Source of the DNA: Bacteroidales bacterium
Lineage (GTDB): Bacteria > Bacteroidota > Bacteroidia > Bacteroidales > UBA10428
Direction: 5' to 3'
DNA length: 64,000 nucleotides
NCBI GenBank assembly: GCA_016928305.1
Contig: JAFGKY010000002.1
Coordinates: 182,365 to 246,364, forward strand
A program made the position numbers and the translations under genes. The notes below the pieces were generated by a model. It was not told where the DNA came from. It saw only the letters and a program-made list of their open reading frames with translations, and ran no database searches. Of this stretch, positions 1 to 9,742 are shown piece after piece. Every line of letters begins with the position of its first letter. Position 1 is the stretch's first letter.

Positions 1-123
1 CAAAAGACAAGTACGGGCCGTATACCTTCTCCATAATTGATCCATCCCCAGGGTAAATAACCGGTTAATCCGATCATAGTGTTTGACAATGCGGGAGTAA
101 AATTCATTAAGCGGATAAACCAT
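1..123 (-). CDS. UbiE/MenG-like class I SAM methyltransferase, N-terminal fragment
   Basis: The first 41 codons of a minus-strand gene that continues past the left edge. ATG is at 123. The reading contains YDRINRLFTLGMDQLWRRYT, which matches the N-terminal signature of the UbiE/MenG family (YDxMNxxxSxGxxxxWRR). That family uses SAM to C-methylate demethylmenaquinone or demethylubiquinone; menaquinone would be expected in Bacteroidota. The SAM-binding glycine motif lies outside the window, so a related methyltransferase cannot be excluded. Basis: translated by eye, family by motif. Confidence 0.6.
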   Translation of the reverse strand, partial: MVYPLNEFYSRIVKHYDRINRLFTLGMDQLWRRYTARTCLL

Positions 124-480
124 CCGGTAACAATTTAAGTCAACTGAAAAATTGCAGGTAAAAATAAGATCAAATGTCACGATATGCAAATAAACCTCTT
201 CATAGCGTCAGTAAAGACTTTCCGTTCTTTCCCTTGAGGCACAAGTTGACACTCAGTGAGGAGACTGAGGGGAGTGACTATCCTACATCCTGCTTTACAA
301 AAAAGCAATTTTACAGGTAATGTTACTTGGAATTTGCATGAAATCTGAACGCTTTTCAAGGTTTCGAACACGCGTACTGATAATCCTGAAAGTCTTACTA
401 CATAGCCTATATGACCAACTGCCCGGGCAATGGTTGCCATGACCGGGGTCACCATTGAGTCATAGTTTTTTGATTGATTG
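124..480. other. Intergenic stretch, no gene recognised
   Basis: About 360 bases between the UbiE-like fragment and the DUF218 gene, both on the minus strand. An open frame runs through it on the minus strand from 548 to 177, but its translation has no recognisable domain and it overlaps the DUF218 gene. I see no clear terminator, repeat or RNA gene. Confidence 0.5.
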
Positions 481-1155
481 TTATTGGTATGCACTGGTAT
501 CAATATCGAAGCCACGTGTGCCTTTAAATCGTTTGAAAAAGCTTTCATTTTCGGTCAGTGATGTAAAATCGGTAACGAAAGCTTTCCGATAATCGATTTC
601 AGGATCTGGTATCCGGGATTCCATTACCTGGAGTGTATCATAGATAATGGGGATCAGACTCACATCCGGACTGACCACCTTTTTTGTATAGCGTTTCAAC
701 ATTTTGGTCTGAAAAGGATCAGAAGCCAAAGCAATCTGTTCAAATCCAAGTTTCCGGGCTTTTCTAAAGGAATAATAAACATTTTCTGTGCTGTGTTTTG
801 CCATTGTCTCGGTATAAATGTTTTCTCTCGGTATGCCAATCTTCTCTGCATACAAAGCCATTATCTCTGCTTCATAATACGGAGTATAAACCGCCGAGCC
901 TGAATACATGATGTTATAAGTAATTCCTTTATCATAAAGAAATTTTGACCATAACACCCTGTCTTTCATCGTTCTGCTCCATTTTCCGTTATCAAAAGGT
1001 ACTCCGGGGACAACAACAACATCAAATTTTTTAGTCATGGATTTCTCCAGCAAAACTCTGGATGCTCGTGACGAATAAGCACATGAATTGAGAATCAGTA
1101 TCACTGAGAACAGTGACAGCACGATTGTAACAATTTTCGAAAGTATTGATCTCAT
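481..1155 (-). CDS. DUF218 (YdcF/SanA/ElyC-like) family protein, probable lipoprotein
   Basis: 224 residues. The N-terminus is a hydrophobic signal followed by LNSC (Cys25), a plausible lipobox, so the protein probably sits in the envelope. From about residue 45 the DUF218 fold is visible: DVVVVPGVPF, a central YSGSAVYTPYYEAEIMALYA stretch, then ENIYTETMAKHSTENVYYS and FEQIALASDPFQTKML. DUF218 members (SanA, ElyC) affect envelope integrity and peptidoglycan or carrier-lipid steps, but no reaction is established. It lies with cell-surface sugar genes on the same strand. Confidence 0.75.
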   Translation of the reverse strand: MRSILSKIVTIVLSLFSVILILNSCAYSSRASRVLLEKSMTKKFDVVVVPGVPFDNGKWSRTMKDRVLWSKFLYDKGITYNIMYSGSAVYTPYYEAEIMALYAEKIGIPRENIYTETMAKHSTENVYYSFRKARKLGFEQIALASDPFQTKMLKRYTKKVVSPDVSLIPIIYDTLQVMESRIPDPEIDYRKAFVTDFTSLTENESFFKRFKGTRGFDIDTSAYQ

Positions 1156-1287
1156 AAAGGCAAAATCATTATGTAAGAAAACATACCAGAAATTTGTAAA
1201 ACAGTCTATTATTAAATTCCGATTCTGGTTATTTAAACATACATAGGGTGAAAATGTTTATTATAAATTATGAAATCCAAATTTTGT

Positions 1288-2406
1288 TTATGTTGCAACG
1301 TAAGAATTGTTATTCTTCTTGTTTAATCCGAAGAGAAACTCTTTAATATTCGAAAGAGCCTGTTTCATAGTAAATAACTCCTCCACACGTATACGACCTT
1401 TTTCTCCCATTTTTTCCCGAAGGGCTTCATTTTCTACCAGCAACTGAATTTTACCGGCCAAATCATACGGATTATTGTCATCAACAAGAAAACCGGTCTC
1501 ATTGTCAATTATTATCTCGGGATTTGAACTTGAATTGAATGCAACAACCGGTTTTGAAGAGGCCATAGCCTCGATTTTAACAAAGCCAAAACCTTCAAAC
1601 AAGGATGGCAGGACAAAAATATCAATACAATGCATAAATGCCTTAATCGGTTCGATGAAGCCGGTGAATTCGATGACATCTGCAATATCCTCCTTTTCTG
1701 CCAGTTGTTTAAGCTCGTCCTCAAGGGAGCCCGTGCCTGCTATTACAAGGCTACATTTAAGCCCCTTGTTTTTTAAGATTTTTAAAACATAAAGTAACAT
1801 TCTGTGATTTTTTTCGGTTTCAAGACGCCCGGCTGTGCCGATATAAATACGATCTTCTTTTCGTTTAAAAGCAGGAGAAAAATCTTCTTTATCAAATTGT
1901 ACAAGATCAATGCCGTTATAAATCACGCTGATGTTATCTGTCGGAAACATCTTATTATTTCTTCCGTTTATGGTCCGTTTTGTTTCTTCAGAATTAGCAA
2001 TAACAGCCGTGATAACGAACCGAAAGATGAACCTGTTCAATAATGTATTCCGGATAGCCAATGCAATACCTCTCCGGTAAACGATGTTTCGAATGCCGGC
2101 AATTTTTGCAGCAATTCCGGCAGTTTTCACATCCGGCGATAAATTCAGGATCACTGCATCCGGTTTCTCATATTTGAATAAACGTATCAGCCTGAACAAA
2201 AGGAAAAAATTTAAAAAGCTCAGATTCGAAATAACCACAGGAATAGTTCTTATACCTGCTCTTTCAGACCTTATGTACAATTCTCTACCGGGAAATGCCA
2301 TCAGGGTAACTTCAAATCCATCTGTTTTCAATGCATACGCAATGTCGAAATGCCATTTTTCCCCTCCTCCCCAGACTTTATTGCTGTTAATGAACCAGAC
2401 TTTCAT
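1288..2406 (-). CDS. GT4-family (GT-B fold) glycosyltransferase
   Basis: 372 residues. The N-terminal domain opens with a VWGGGEKW loop (donor/acceptor binding), as in GT4 enzymes. The C-terminal domain has VIYNGIDLVQF, IGTAGRLETEKNH, VIAGTGSLEDEL and LPSLFEGFGFVKIEAMA, which carries the E-x7-E signature near residue 270. Such enzymes transfer a sugar from a nucleotide-sugar to a growing lipid-linked glycan on the cytoplasmic face. Its neighbour at 2510 is an O-antigen-ligase-like protein on the same strand, so LPS or surface polysaccharide assembly is the likely role. The substrate cannot be read from sequence. Confidence 0.88.
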   Translation of the reverse strand: MKVWFINSNKVWGGGEKWHFDIAYALKTDGFEVTLMAFPGRELYIRSERAGIRTIPVVISNLSFLNFFLLFRLIRLFKYEKPDAVILNLSPDVKTAGIAAKIAGIRNIVYRRGIALAIRNTLLNRFIFRFVITAVIANSEETKRTINGRNNKMFPTDNISVIYNGIDLVQFDKEDFSPAFKRKEDRIYIGTAGRLETEKNHRMLLYVLKILKNKGLKCSLVIAGTGSLEDELKQLAEKEDIADVIEFTGFIEPIKAFMHCIDIFVLPSLFEGFGFVKIEAMASSKPVVAFNSSSNPEIIIDNETGFLVDDNNPYDLAGKIQLLVENEALREKMGEKGRIRVEELFTMKQALSNIKEFLFGLNKKNNNSYVAT

Positions 2407-2509
2407 TTAGGCTTTCGTGATAAAAATTCGTTCCCATGTGCAAAGATGCAAAATAACCCCGAATTAACTGCATTTCTTAAAAGAACGCATAGTTTCCTTC
2501 ATAAACACT

Positions 2510-4078
2510 TCAATCAATGGATTGCTTCCCGTTTTCCCAGGAATAAAGGAAAATAGCATAAAAAAAGGCCAGAAATGAAACACTTACATGTGAATCGGTT
2601 GTATCAATGATAAATGATGATATCAGATAAAGGAGTAAAAACATCCGAAAAAGAAAAACATGTTGTTTATTTTCAAGAAAAACCGGATATATCCAGGCGA
2701 ACAATATCCAACAAAAGCCCAATACACCAAAACTAACAGCCCAATTTAATAACTGATTGTGGGGTTTGCCCTTCCATTCATACTGGAAACGTATACCTTC
2801 TTTTTTGCTTTGCTCAACCATCTGGGCATGAACATCTCCGGTTCCAACACCAATGAACGGGTAATGGATGAACAGTTGTGAAGCAAGTCTGGCAAATTCA
2901 AATCGTTGTGTAACCGAATGTGAATGTACTTCACCTGTTTTAAAATATATGTCAACCTCCCATATTATCTGATAAAGTCGCTGATAAAGCCCGTATTTGT
3001 TTTTAAAAATATAATTGGCATAACCGTGCTCGATCAGGTTTATATCCTCTTTGCTCAAGCTATGTATACCGACAGAATCCTTACTTAGTCCTTTTGATGT
3101 CAGGTAACGGATAAGTGTATACATGATATGTTGGCCCTTCTTGTCATATCCTTCATATGCATACGGACTTATTATATTCCATTCCTTTTTCAGTTCCTGC
3201 TGACATATGTTAATCCAGACATGGTTCCCGTTTTCCCGCTGTTTGTTTTCAGGATCATGGAAATAAGGGGTTCCATTAACCGTGCAAGGATTCAAATGCA
3301 TGAGTTCTTCATGGTTGATCCTATAAAACCTTAATACAGAATAGAATACAAAAACAAAAAGAAACAAATACAAAAGCGTCATCACCGATAAAAGGCTTCT
3401 CTTTAAAATTCTTGATTTCAGTTTTGTAACAAATACAAACAGTGCAACGGGAAAAAGAATGACAAAAATGGTAATGCCCAGGAATGAACGGAGAATAAAG
3501 ACAAACACAATGAGCCATATGGCCAATAAGGAATATGCTGCTTTTTCGTAACCTTTGACCTCAAAGTGATCAAAGAATACCATATACAAGAGGATAAATA
3601 TGGCAAAATCCACAATGATTGAAAAATGCAGGTGTGAGATAAAAATGGAAATATCACGTATGTCTTCCATCGAAGGTCCTGCCCAGCCAAAATAAACACT
3701 TAAACTAATGAGTGATGCAATCCATACGGCCAGGCAATAAAAAATAAAAACAAATTTTAATTCCCTTCTGCTGAAAGAACTTCCGGTACCCAGAATAACA
3801 GGCAATGCAAGCATGGGAAGTATATTTACGATCCTTTTTACACCAAACCACAGGTTTTCCTTTTCCGTGTAAATCATTCCCAGTATGTAAACCAAAAAAA
3901 CTGACAGAATCAGCCAAAGGCTTTTTTGCTTTTTAAACCGGTTGAGCTTAAACCTGAAATTACCTTCAGCCAGCCAGTTTAAGGAAAGAAAGAACATCGA
4001 AAGGGTCAGAACGTATTTGGATAAAGGAAGACATCCTCCCATCACGGCAAGTCCGAAAACAGTAAGATAATGATGCAA
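2510..4078 (-). CDS. O-antigen ligase / Wzy_C-type membrane protein
   Basis: 522 residues with many hydrophobic segments and one long hydrophilic loop in the second half, the usual layout of WaaL/Wzy polymerases. The loop contains HYPFIGVGTGDVHAQM and KPHNQLLNWAVSFG, matching the conserved Wzy_C motif with an essential His. The family either ligates O-polysaccharide to lipid A-core or polymerises repeat units; sequence alone does not decide. It is on the same strand as the GT4 glycosyltransferase and diverges from the DNA glycosylase at 4250. Confidence 0.8.
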   Translation of the reverse strand: MHHYLTVFGLAVMGGCLPLSKYVLTLSMFFLSLNWLAEGNFRFKLNRFKKQKSLWLILSVFLVYILGMIYTEKENLWFGVKRIVNILPMLALPVILGTGSSFSRRELKFVFIFYCLAVWIASLISLSVYFGWAGPSMEDIRDISIFISHLHFSIIVDFAIFILLYMVFFDHFEVKGYEKAAYSLLAIWLIVFVFILRSFLGITIFVILFPVALFVFVTKLKSRILKRSLLSVMTLLYLFLFVFVFYSVLRFYRINHEELMHLNPCTVNGTPYFHDPENKQRENGNHVWINICQQELKKEWNIISPYAYEGYDKKGQHIMYTLIRYLTSKGLSKDSVGIHSLSKEDINLIEHGYANYIFKNKYGLYQRLYQIIWEVDIYFKTGEVHSHSVTQRFEFARLASQLFIHYPFIGVGTGDVHAQMVEQSKKEGIRFQYEWKGKPHNQLLNWAVSFGVLGFCWILFAWIYPVFLENKQHVFLFRMFLLLYLISSFIIDTTDSHVSVSFLAFFYAIFLYSWENGKQSID

Positions 4079-4249
4079 TACCTGCCTGTTTTTTATAATA
4101 GTGATCCTATTGTATTTCAGGATATTTTTACAATACTTTAATACGATTAATTAGCAATTAACGTTTCGATATCTAATTTATTGTATGAACATATCAAAAT
4201 AATTTATTTTGCACACTGATATTTTTTATATTCGAGCATTATTATTTAT

Positions 4250-4768
4250 ATGCCTGACTATCAAAATCAACGACACGATAAAAGTTTTTATGAAAGAGAT
4301 GTGCTCGAAGTAGCTACGGATTTACTTGGGGATAATATTGTTTTAAAAAATGAGAATGGGATTTTCCGGTTCAGAATTACTGAGTCAGAGGCATACCGGG
4401 GGGAAGAAGACCTGGCCTGCCATGCCTGTAAAGGACGGACAGTCCGTACAGAAATTATGTATCACAGTGGAGGACATCTGTATATCTATCTGATATATGG
4501 AATGTACTGGATGCTGAATATTGTTACCGGTAAGAAAAACCAGCCGCAGGCAGTGCTTATAAGGGGTATTGACGGTATCTCGGGCCCTGGCAGGGTAACA
4601 CGGCATCTGGGCATTGACAAAAGCTTTTACGGTGAAAATCTCATTTATTCAAACCGAATGTGGATTGAAAAAGGTAGCGGGATAGTGTCCTATCAATCAT
4701 TACCAAGAATAGGAATAGATTACGCAGGTGAACCCTGGAAAAGTAAATTATGGCGATTTATTATCTAA
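4250..4768 (+). CDS. 3-methyladenine DNA glycosylase (AAG/MPG family)
   Basis: 172 residues, slightly shorter than the usual 190-200. Excises alkylated purines (3-methyladenine, hypoxanthine) in base excision repair. Visible family motifs are ITESEAYRGEEDLACHA with the catalytic Glu, YHSGGHLYIYLIYGMYWMLN forming the DNA-intercalating and active-site region, then AVLIRGIDGISGPGRVTRHLGID and the C-terminal PRIGIDYAGEPWKSKLWRF. All core motifs are present, so the short length comes from compact loops rather than truncation. It diverges from the O-antigen ligase and stands alone. Confidence 0.93.
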   Translation: MPDYQNQRHDKSFYERDVLEVATDLLGDNIVLKNENGIFRFRITESEAYRGEEDLACHACKGRTVRTEIMYHSGGHLYIYLIYGMYWMLNIVTGKKNQPQAVLIRGIDGISGPGRVTRHLGIDKSFYGENLIYSNRMWIEKGSGIVSYQSLPRIGIDYAGEPWKSKLWRFII

Positions 4769-4778
4769 TGATAAAAAA

Positions 4779-4807
4779 ACCCAACAGGTTTTAAAAACCT
4801 GCTGGGT
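4779..4807 (-). terminator. Rho-independent terminator between convergent genes
   Basis: Inverted repeat ACCCAACAGGTTTT / AAAACCTGCTGGGT with one mismatched position (a G-T wobble in minus-strand RNA). Read on the minus strand it is followed by a T7 tract (A7 at 4773-4779), fitting termination of the lipoprotein gene ending at 4831. It may also stop transcription of the DNA glycosylase gene on the plus strand. Confidence 0.75.
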
Positions 4808-4830
4808 CAAACAAACCATATCATTCTTTT

Positions 4831-5703
4831 TTATTCCTGAACTTTAACAGACAGCGTAATGGTTCCCGATGCGCCTGTCTCCAATGCTGTAACTTTCAGA
4901 ATACCTTTCTTGTTATCTGCCGTCTGGAATTCAACAACCGATCCTACGGAAAGGCTGGTCAATTTGGTAGCACTAAGCCCTGAAATGGCATTTACCTGTG
5001 TAGGGGTAACCGTACTGTAGTCCAGCGAAGACGTACCGAATTTAGTGGCATTTTGTACTGACCATGTGCTGGTCCAGTCGAAATCTTGTGATACACCATT
5101 AACAGTGGGATCATTGGGCGCAGCCAAAGTCGCCTGATTTGTGCTTCCGTAATAATACAGGATATCAATTAATGTAGCATTATTTTTTGCCTGGTCGCCT
5201 GAAATTTTGTAAACTGTGCCGGTATTAGCATCCAGGCAACTGCCATAAGTACTGCTTTGCGCTCCCATCAAAATAGCCGTAAATTCAGCCTTCAATGCAG
5301 GTGAAGCCGTAACCTTAACAGCTATTGATTTGGTCGAAGACTGTGACTCTTTGTCAATAGCTTCAATTTTTACACTGATATCCTCAGTAACCCCGGAAAC
5401 TTCAATTCGGAAGGTATAGTTTAAATCATCGGTTGTTGTAACATCACCGCTGTTAAATGAGGTATAGGTTTTAATTTGATTTTCAGCCATTCCCGCCACC
5501 TTGAATACATTAACCTGATCCAGTTTTTCTTCGGCAACAATTTTTCCAGTCAGGACGGCAGTGGTTACTCCTTCTGCCAGCGTAATTTCACTGTCATCAA
5601 AAGTTATCTCAGGGGCAAGTCCTGTAGTTTCATCACCGCATGAATTCAATAATGCTGTAAGACTTAATATCCCAAGTCCATAAAGTAATTTTCTTTTTTT
5701 CAT
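4831..5703 (-). CDS. Lipoprotein of unknown function
   Basis: 290 residues. The N-terminus MKKRKLLYGLGILSLTALLNSC is a typical SPII signal with Cys22, followed by GDE, so the mature protein is probably membrane-anchored. The rest is Thr/Ser/Val-rich with alternating beta-strand patterns, consistent with one or two Ig-like or beta-sandwich domains. I do not recognise a family. It has its own promoter-like sequence (5777-5808) and a terminator, so it is likely monocistronic. Confidence 0.7.
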   Translation of the reverse strand: MKKRKLLYGLGILSLTALLNSCGDETTGLAPEITFDDSEITLAEGVTTAVLTGKIVAEEKLDQVNVFKVAGMAENQIKTYTSFNSGDVTTTDDLNYTFRIEVSGVTEDISVKIEAIDKESQSSTKSIAVKVTASPALKAEFTAILMGAQSSTYGSCLDANTGTVYKISGDQAKNNATLIDILYYYGSTNQATLAAPNDPTVNGVSQDFDWTSTWSVQNATKFGTSSLDYSTVTPTQVNAISGLSATKLTSLSVGSVVEFQTADNKKGILKVTALETGASGTITLSVKVQE

Positions 5704-5776
5704 AATTACTAATATTTAATTTAACATTTAATATAAGGTTTCAGATTTAATCGCCTTTATTTCTAAATTAAAGTTA

Positions 5777-5808
5777 CAAAATTATAAAATAAGTATTAAA
5801 CTATTCAA
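5777..5808 (-). promoter_or_regulatory. Bacteroidota-type promoter (-33/-7) for the lipoprotein gene
   Basis: On the minus strand, TTG (5808-5806) and TAATTTTG (5784-5777, fitting TAnnTTTG) are separated by 21 bases, the spacing typical of Bacteroidota primary sigma promoters. The lipoprotein ATG is about 74 bases downstream. Confidence 0.55.
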
Positions 5809-5952
5809 TTACAATTATTCAAAATAGAGTTTAACCAGAAGATTAATAAAAATAAAATTAGAAAGTAAGAATTTCTATAACAGGTTTAAAATCGGCAAAA
5901 GCATTTTTCTCACTTTTTTTCATTTACTTCGTATTTCAAATGTTTTGTGACC

Positions 5953-8900
5953 ATGAGACGATATAATCTTATCAATACCATCTCCGGTTGGGTAGTTTTT
6001 ATCATTGCTGCCATTGTGTACCTGATCACTATGGAGCCAACGGCAAGCTTCTGGGACTGCGGAGAATTCATTTCATCAGCCTATAAGTTGGAAGTCGGAC
6101 ATCCCCCCGGAGCGCCTTTTTTCATGATTATGGCACGCTTCTTTACCCTTTTTGCAGGAAATAATCTTGAAAAGGTTGCCGTAATGGTGAATGCCATGTC
6201 TGCTCTTGCAAGTGCGGCAACCATCCTATTTCTGTTCTGGACCATTACACACCTGGCACGAAAAATGGTTATCAGGAACAATGAATATCCTGTTGCATCG
6301 ATAATTGCAATCATGGGAGCAGGAGCAGCAGGCTCACTGGCTTACACCTTTTCAGATACCTTCTGGTTTTCAGCTGTTGAGGGAGAAGTCTATGCCACAT
6401 CATCCCTGTTTACGGCGCTTGTTTTCTGGGCTATCCTGAAATGGGAAAATGTGGCCGACCAGCCGTATTCAAACCGCTGGCTGGTATTTATTGCATACCT
6501 GATGGGCCTTTCGATAGGGGTGCACCTGCTCAACCTGCTGGTCATACCCGCTATTGTGCTGGTATATTATTTCAGAAAATATGAAGTTACGAGAGCAGGC
6601 GTGATAAAGGCGTTGCTTGTTGCTGCCATCATCCTGGGATCTGTTATATTCGTCCTCATTCCCGGCCTGGTGAAAGTTGCATCTGCATTCGAACTGATAT
6701 TTGTTAATACGTTCGGGTTGCCTTACGCTTCAGGCACTTTGTTCTATGCTGTTCTTCTGATAGGGATTATCACCTGGGGTATCTATTACACCCATATGCA
6801 TAAAAAGAAGGTTTTAAACACCGCCATCTTATTCATTGCAGTAATCGTAATCGGTTATTCATCCTATGCCATGCTGGTGATCCGTTCCAATGCCAATCCG
6901 CCCATGGACCAGAATGATCCTGAAGATCTGTTCTCATTACTTTATTATCTTAACCGAGAACAATACGGTGACAGACCTCTTGTCCACGGACAGTATTTCA
7001 ATGCACCCGTCTTGTCATCAAAAGAAGGTAAGGCTTTCCGCATTCCAAAGGACGGCAAATACGTGAAAACGAGCAGCCGGTTGAAATATGTCTATGATGA
7101 CCGATTCACTACTCTTTTCCCTCGTATGTGGAGCAATGAAGAAGAGCATGTCCGTTCGTATATCGAATGGGCAAAATTGAACGAAAGGAGCCTCTACGAA
7201 GCCATGATTGATCAACAGAGCAATGTTGTCAGAGACAGACAGGGCAATATTGTCTATGATCATAACAAACCCAGAAAAGCTCCGACCTTTGGTCAGAACC
7301 TTAAGTTTTTTTTCAGGTACCAGCTCGGGCATATGTACTTCCGCTATTTTATGTGGAATTTTTCCGGACGGCAGAATGATATTCAGTGTCATTCCAAATA
7401 TGAGATCACTAAAGGGAACTGGATCACCGGTATTAAGTTTATTGATGAACTCCGCCTGGGAAATCAGGATGAATTACCGGATATCATGCTCAACAACAAA
7501 GCCCGTAACCGGTATTTCATGCTTCCCCTGCTGCTGGGGATAGCCGGTATCCTGGTTCATTATTACCTTAACCGTAAAGACTTTTGGATCGTAATGGTTC
7601 TTTTCATCATGACCGGAATTGCTATTGTTGTATATTTAAATCAATATCCCAATCAGCCCCGCGAAAGAGATTATGCCTATGCCGGTTCGTTTTATGCCTT
7701 TGCCATCTGGATAGGATTGGGTGTCCTGGCTTTATATGATGGAATTCAAAAAATCCTGCCTGCATCACTTTCAGCATTTCTTGCATCCATCATAGCATTG
7801 GTTGCAGGGCCTGTAATAATGGCAGCTGAAAACTGGGATGACCACAACAGGTCGGGACGTTATATGGCACGTGACTTCGCTTACAATTATTTGAATTCAT
7901 GCGCGCAGCATGCCATTGTTTTTACCAACGGCGATAATGATACGTTTCCGCTCTGGTATGCACAGGAAGTTGAAGAAATCCGCACCGACGTGAGGGTGGT
8001 GAACCTTAGCTACCTGGGAGCAGACTGGTATATCGAACAGATGCAACGCCGCGCTTATGAATCAGCTCCCCTGCCTATATCCATGACAAAAGATAAATAT
8101 ATCTCAGGAAACAGGGATATAACCTATGTGGTTGACCGTTTTTCGGATTATATTAACCTGAAGGACCTGATCGACTGGGTTGCCAGCGATGATCCGAGGA
8201 CCAAAACCCTTCCCAGCGTGAACGAAAAAATTGACTACATACCAGCCCGCAGATTTAAAATCCCTGTTGATTCCTCTTTGGTACTGGCCAATGGTACAGT
8301 CCGCCCTGAAATGGCAGATAAAATCGTAAAAGAAATGAAGTGGGAATTGAGTCCTTCCAAACGGTATCTGGTTAAAAACCATCTGATTGTACTGGATATC
8401 ATTGCAACGAATAAATGGGAAAGGCCTGTTTATTATGCCATTACAGTTTCAGACGATAACTACCTTAACCTGGAGAAGTATTTTCAAATCCATGGCCTTG
8501 CCTTTCGGATAGTGCCGATTGAATCGGAAGGAAGCAGGTACGGAAGGGGAGGAATTGACACAAAAATTATGTTTGATAATTTCGTGCATAAATTTAAATG
8601 GGGAGGCATTGATGATCCCGGTGTATATGTCGATGAAAATGTGAATGGAATGCTGACGAATTTCCGTAACAATTTTGGCCGCCTGGCGCAAGAGTTAATA
8701 AGGGAAAATAAAAAGGATTCTGCTAAAATCGTATTGGATAAATGCATGCAAATTCTTCCCGATACCATCCTGCCCTTTAATATCTTCAACCTGTCCATTA
8801 TGGAAGGCTATATGAAACTGGGAGATTCAACCCAGGCCAATGCCATTTGTGATAAAATTAAGGAAAACACATACGATGACCTCGAATATTATGCAAGCCT

Positions 8901-9066
8901 TGGTAAATCTTATGACAACTATCTTAACTATGAAAAACAGGTTGCCTTTTATGTACTGGATGAACTCAGAAGATATTCATATATGTATAATCAGCCAGAA
9001 CTGCTTGCTGAAGTGGAGGAGAAAATTCAGTATTACAGTACTGCTTTGAATATACAGATGCAGTAA
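5953..9066 (+). CDS. DUF2723 GT-C-type membrane protein (putative protein O-mannosyltransferase-like)
   Basis: 1037 residues from the ATG at 5953 (a GTG two codons upstream is less likely). About a dozen transmembrane segments occupy the first 330 residues and the 520-640 region. The DUF2723 signature SFWDCGEFISSAYKLEVGHPPGAP is near residues 28-53, with acidic residues in the first loop as in GT-C enzymes that use lipid-linked sugars. The C-terminal part (about 880-1037) is soluble and alpha-helical, TPR-like. Bacteroidota DUF2723 proteins are annotated as O-mannosyltransferase-like, but activity is not proven here. It is followed after 2 bases by a polysaccharide deacetylase, suggesting a two-gene operon. 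Confidence 0.85.
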   Translation: MRRYNLINTISGWVVFIIAAIVYLITMEPTASFWDCGEFISSAYKLEVGHPPGAPFFMIMARFFTLFAGNNLEKVAVMVNAMSALASAATILFLFWTITHLARKMVIRNNEYPVASIIAIMGAGAAGSLAYTFSDTFWFSAVEGEVYATSSLFTALVFWAILKWENVADQPYSNRWLVFIAYLMGLSIGVHLLNLLVIPAIVLVYYFRKYEVTRAGVIKALLVAAIILGSVIFVLIPGLVKVASAFELIFVNTFGLPYASGTLFYAVLLIGIITWGIYYTHMHKKKVLNTAILFIAVIVIGYSSYAMLVIRSNANPPMDQNDPEDLFSLLYYLNREQYGDRPLVHGQYFNAPVLSSKEGKAFRIPKDGKYVKTSSRLKYVYDDRFTTLFPRMWSNEEEHVRSYIEWAKLNERSLYEAMIDQQSNVVRDRQGNIVYDHNKPRKAPTFGQNLKFFFRYQLGHMYFRYFMWNFSGRQNDIQCHSKYEITKGNWITGIKFIDELRLGNQDELPDIMLNNKARNRYFMLPLLLGIAGILVHYYLNRKDFWIVMVLFIMTGIAIVVYLNQYPNQPRERDYAYAGSFYAFAIWIGLGVLALYDGIQKILPASLSAFLASIIALVAGPVIMAAENWDDHNRSGRYMARDFAYNYLNSCAQHAIVFTNGDNDTFPLWYAQEVEEIRTDVRVVNLSYLGADWYIEQMQRRAYESAPLPISMTKDKYISGNRDITYVVDRFSDYINLKDLIDWVASDDPRTKTLPSVNEKIDYIPARRFKIPVDSSLVLANGTVRPEMADKIVKEMKWELSPSKRYLVKNHLIVLDIIATNKWERPVYYAITVSDDNYLNLEKYFQIHGLAFRIVPIESEGSRYGRGGIDTKIMFDNFVHKFKWGGIDDPGVYVDENVNGMLTNFRNNFGRLAQELIRENKKDSAKIVLDKCMQILPDTILPFNIFNLSIMEGYMKLGDSTQANAICDKIKENTYDDLEYYASLGKSYDNYLNYEKQVAFYVLDELRRYSYMYNQPELLAEVEEKIQYYSTALNIQMQ

Positions 9067-9068
9067 TC

Positions 9069-9686
9069 ATGTTGCCATCGCGAACTCCTTACCTGGTTAA
9101 AAAAATTTACTATCACCTGACCTGGGATCTGCCCGGTTATACCAATACTGTCTATCTTACTTTTGATGACGGACCCGCTCCGGAAGTTACAGGTCAGGTG
9201 CTGGAACATCTCAAAAAATACGATGCCCGGGCTACTTTTTTTTGTATTGGCAGAAACACTGAGCGGTATCCTGATCTTTACAACCGTATAAGATCTGAAG
9301 GACACGCTGTAGGTAATCATACTTACAGCCACCTTAACGGTATGAAAACGAAAAACGTTGATTATTTTAACGACATTCAACTGGCACAAACTTTCACGCC
9401 ATCCGATCTTTTCAGGCCTCCTTACGGGATGATCAGACCTTCACAAATTCGTCATTTGCGGAAACTGTTTACCATTATTATGTGGAGCGTAATGAGTTAC
9501 GATTACGATCCCGATGTAACGAAAGAAAAATGCCTTTCCAATATACTGACAAATGTAAGGCCGGGCTCCATCGTTGTCTTTCATGATTCCTTAAAAGCTT
9601 CTGAAAAAGTGTTGTATGTTTTACCACGGTTATTGGAATTCCTGAAGGAGAAAAAGTACAGGTGCGATTCTATTGCAGTCAGTTAA
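9069..9686 (+). CDS. Polysaccharide deacetylase (NodB homology, CE4)
   Basis: 205 residues. All CE4 motifs are visible: TFDDGP (31-36, catalytic base and metal Asp), HTYSH (84-88, metal-binding H-x3-H), RPPYG (116-120), a Trp in IIMWS (139) and the C-terminal VFHDS (His172). These metal-dependent enzymes remove N-acetyl groups from chitooligomers, peptidoglycan or surface polysaccharides. There is no signal peptide, so it may act in the cytoplasm or be exported another way. The ATG sits 2 bases after the DUF2723 stop, so the two genes are probably co-transcribed. Confidence 0.92.
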   Translation: MLPSRTPYLVKKIYYHLTWDLPGYTNTVYLTFDDGPAPEVTGQVLEHLKKYDARATFFCIGRNTERYPDLYNRIRSEGHAVGNHTYSHLNGMKTKNVDYFNDIQLAQTFTPSDLFRPPYGMIRPSQIRHLRKLFTIIMWSVMSYDYDPDVTKEKCLSNILTNVRPGSIVVFHDSLKASEKVLYVLPRLLEFLKEKKYRCDSIAVS

Positions 9687-9742
9687 ATCCTTGCCTGACG
9701 ACAGTGTACTTATTCCGAAACAAAAATCCGAATTGTATCCTA

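Noticed and set aside
177..548. 123-codon minus-strand open frame
   Set aside because: No recognisable domain, overlaps the DUF218 gene, and has low-complexity translation; treated as chance.
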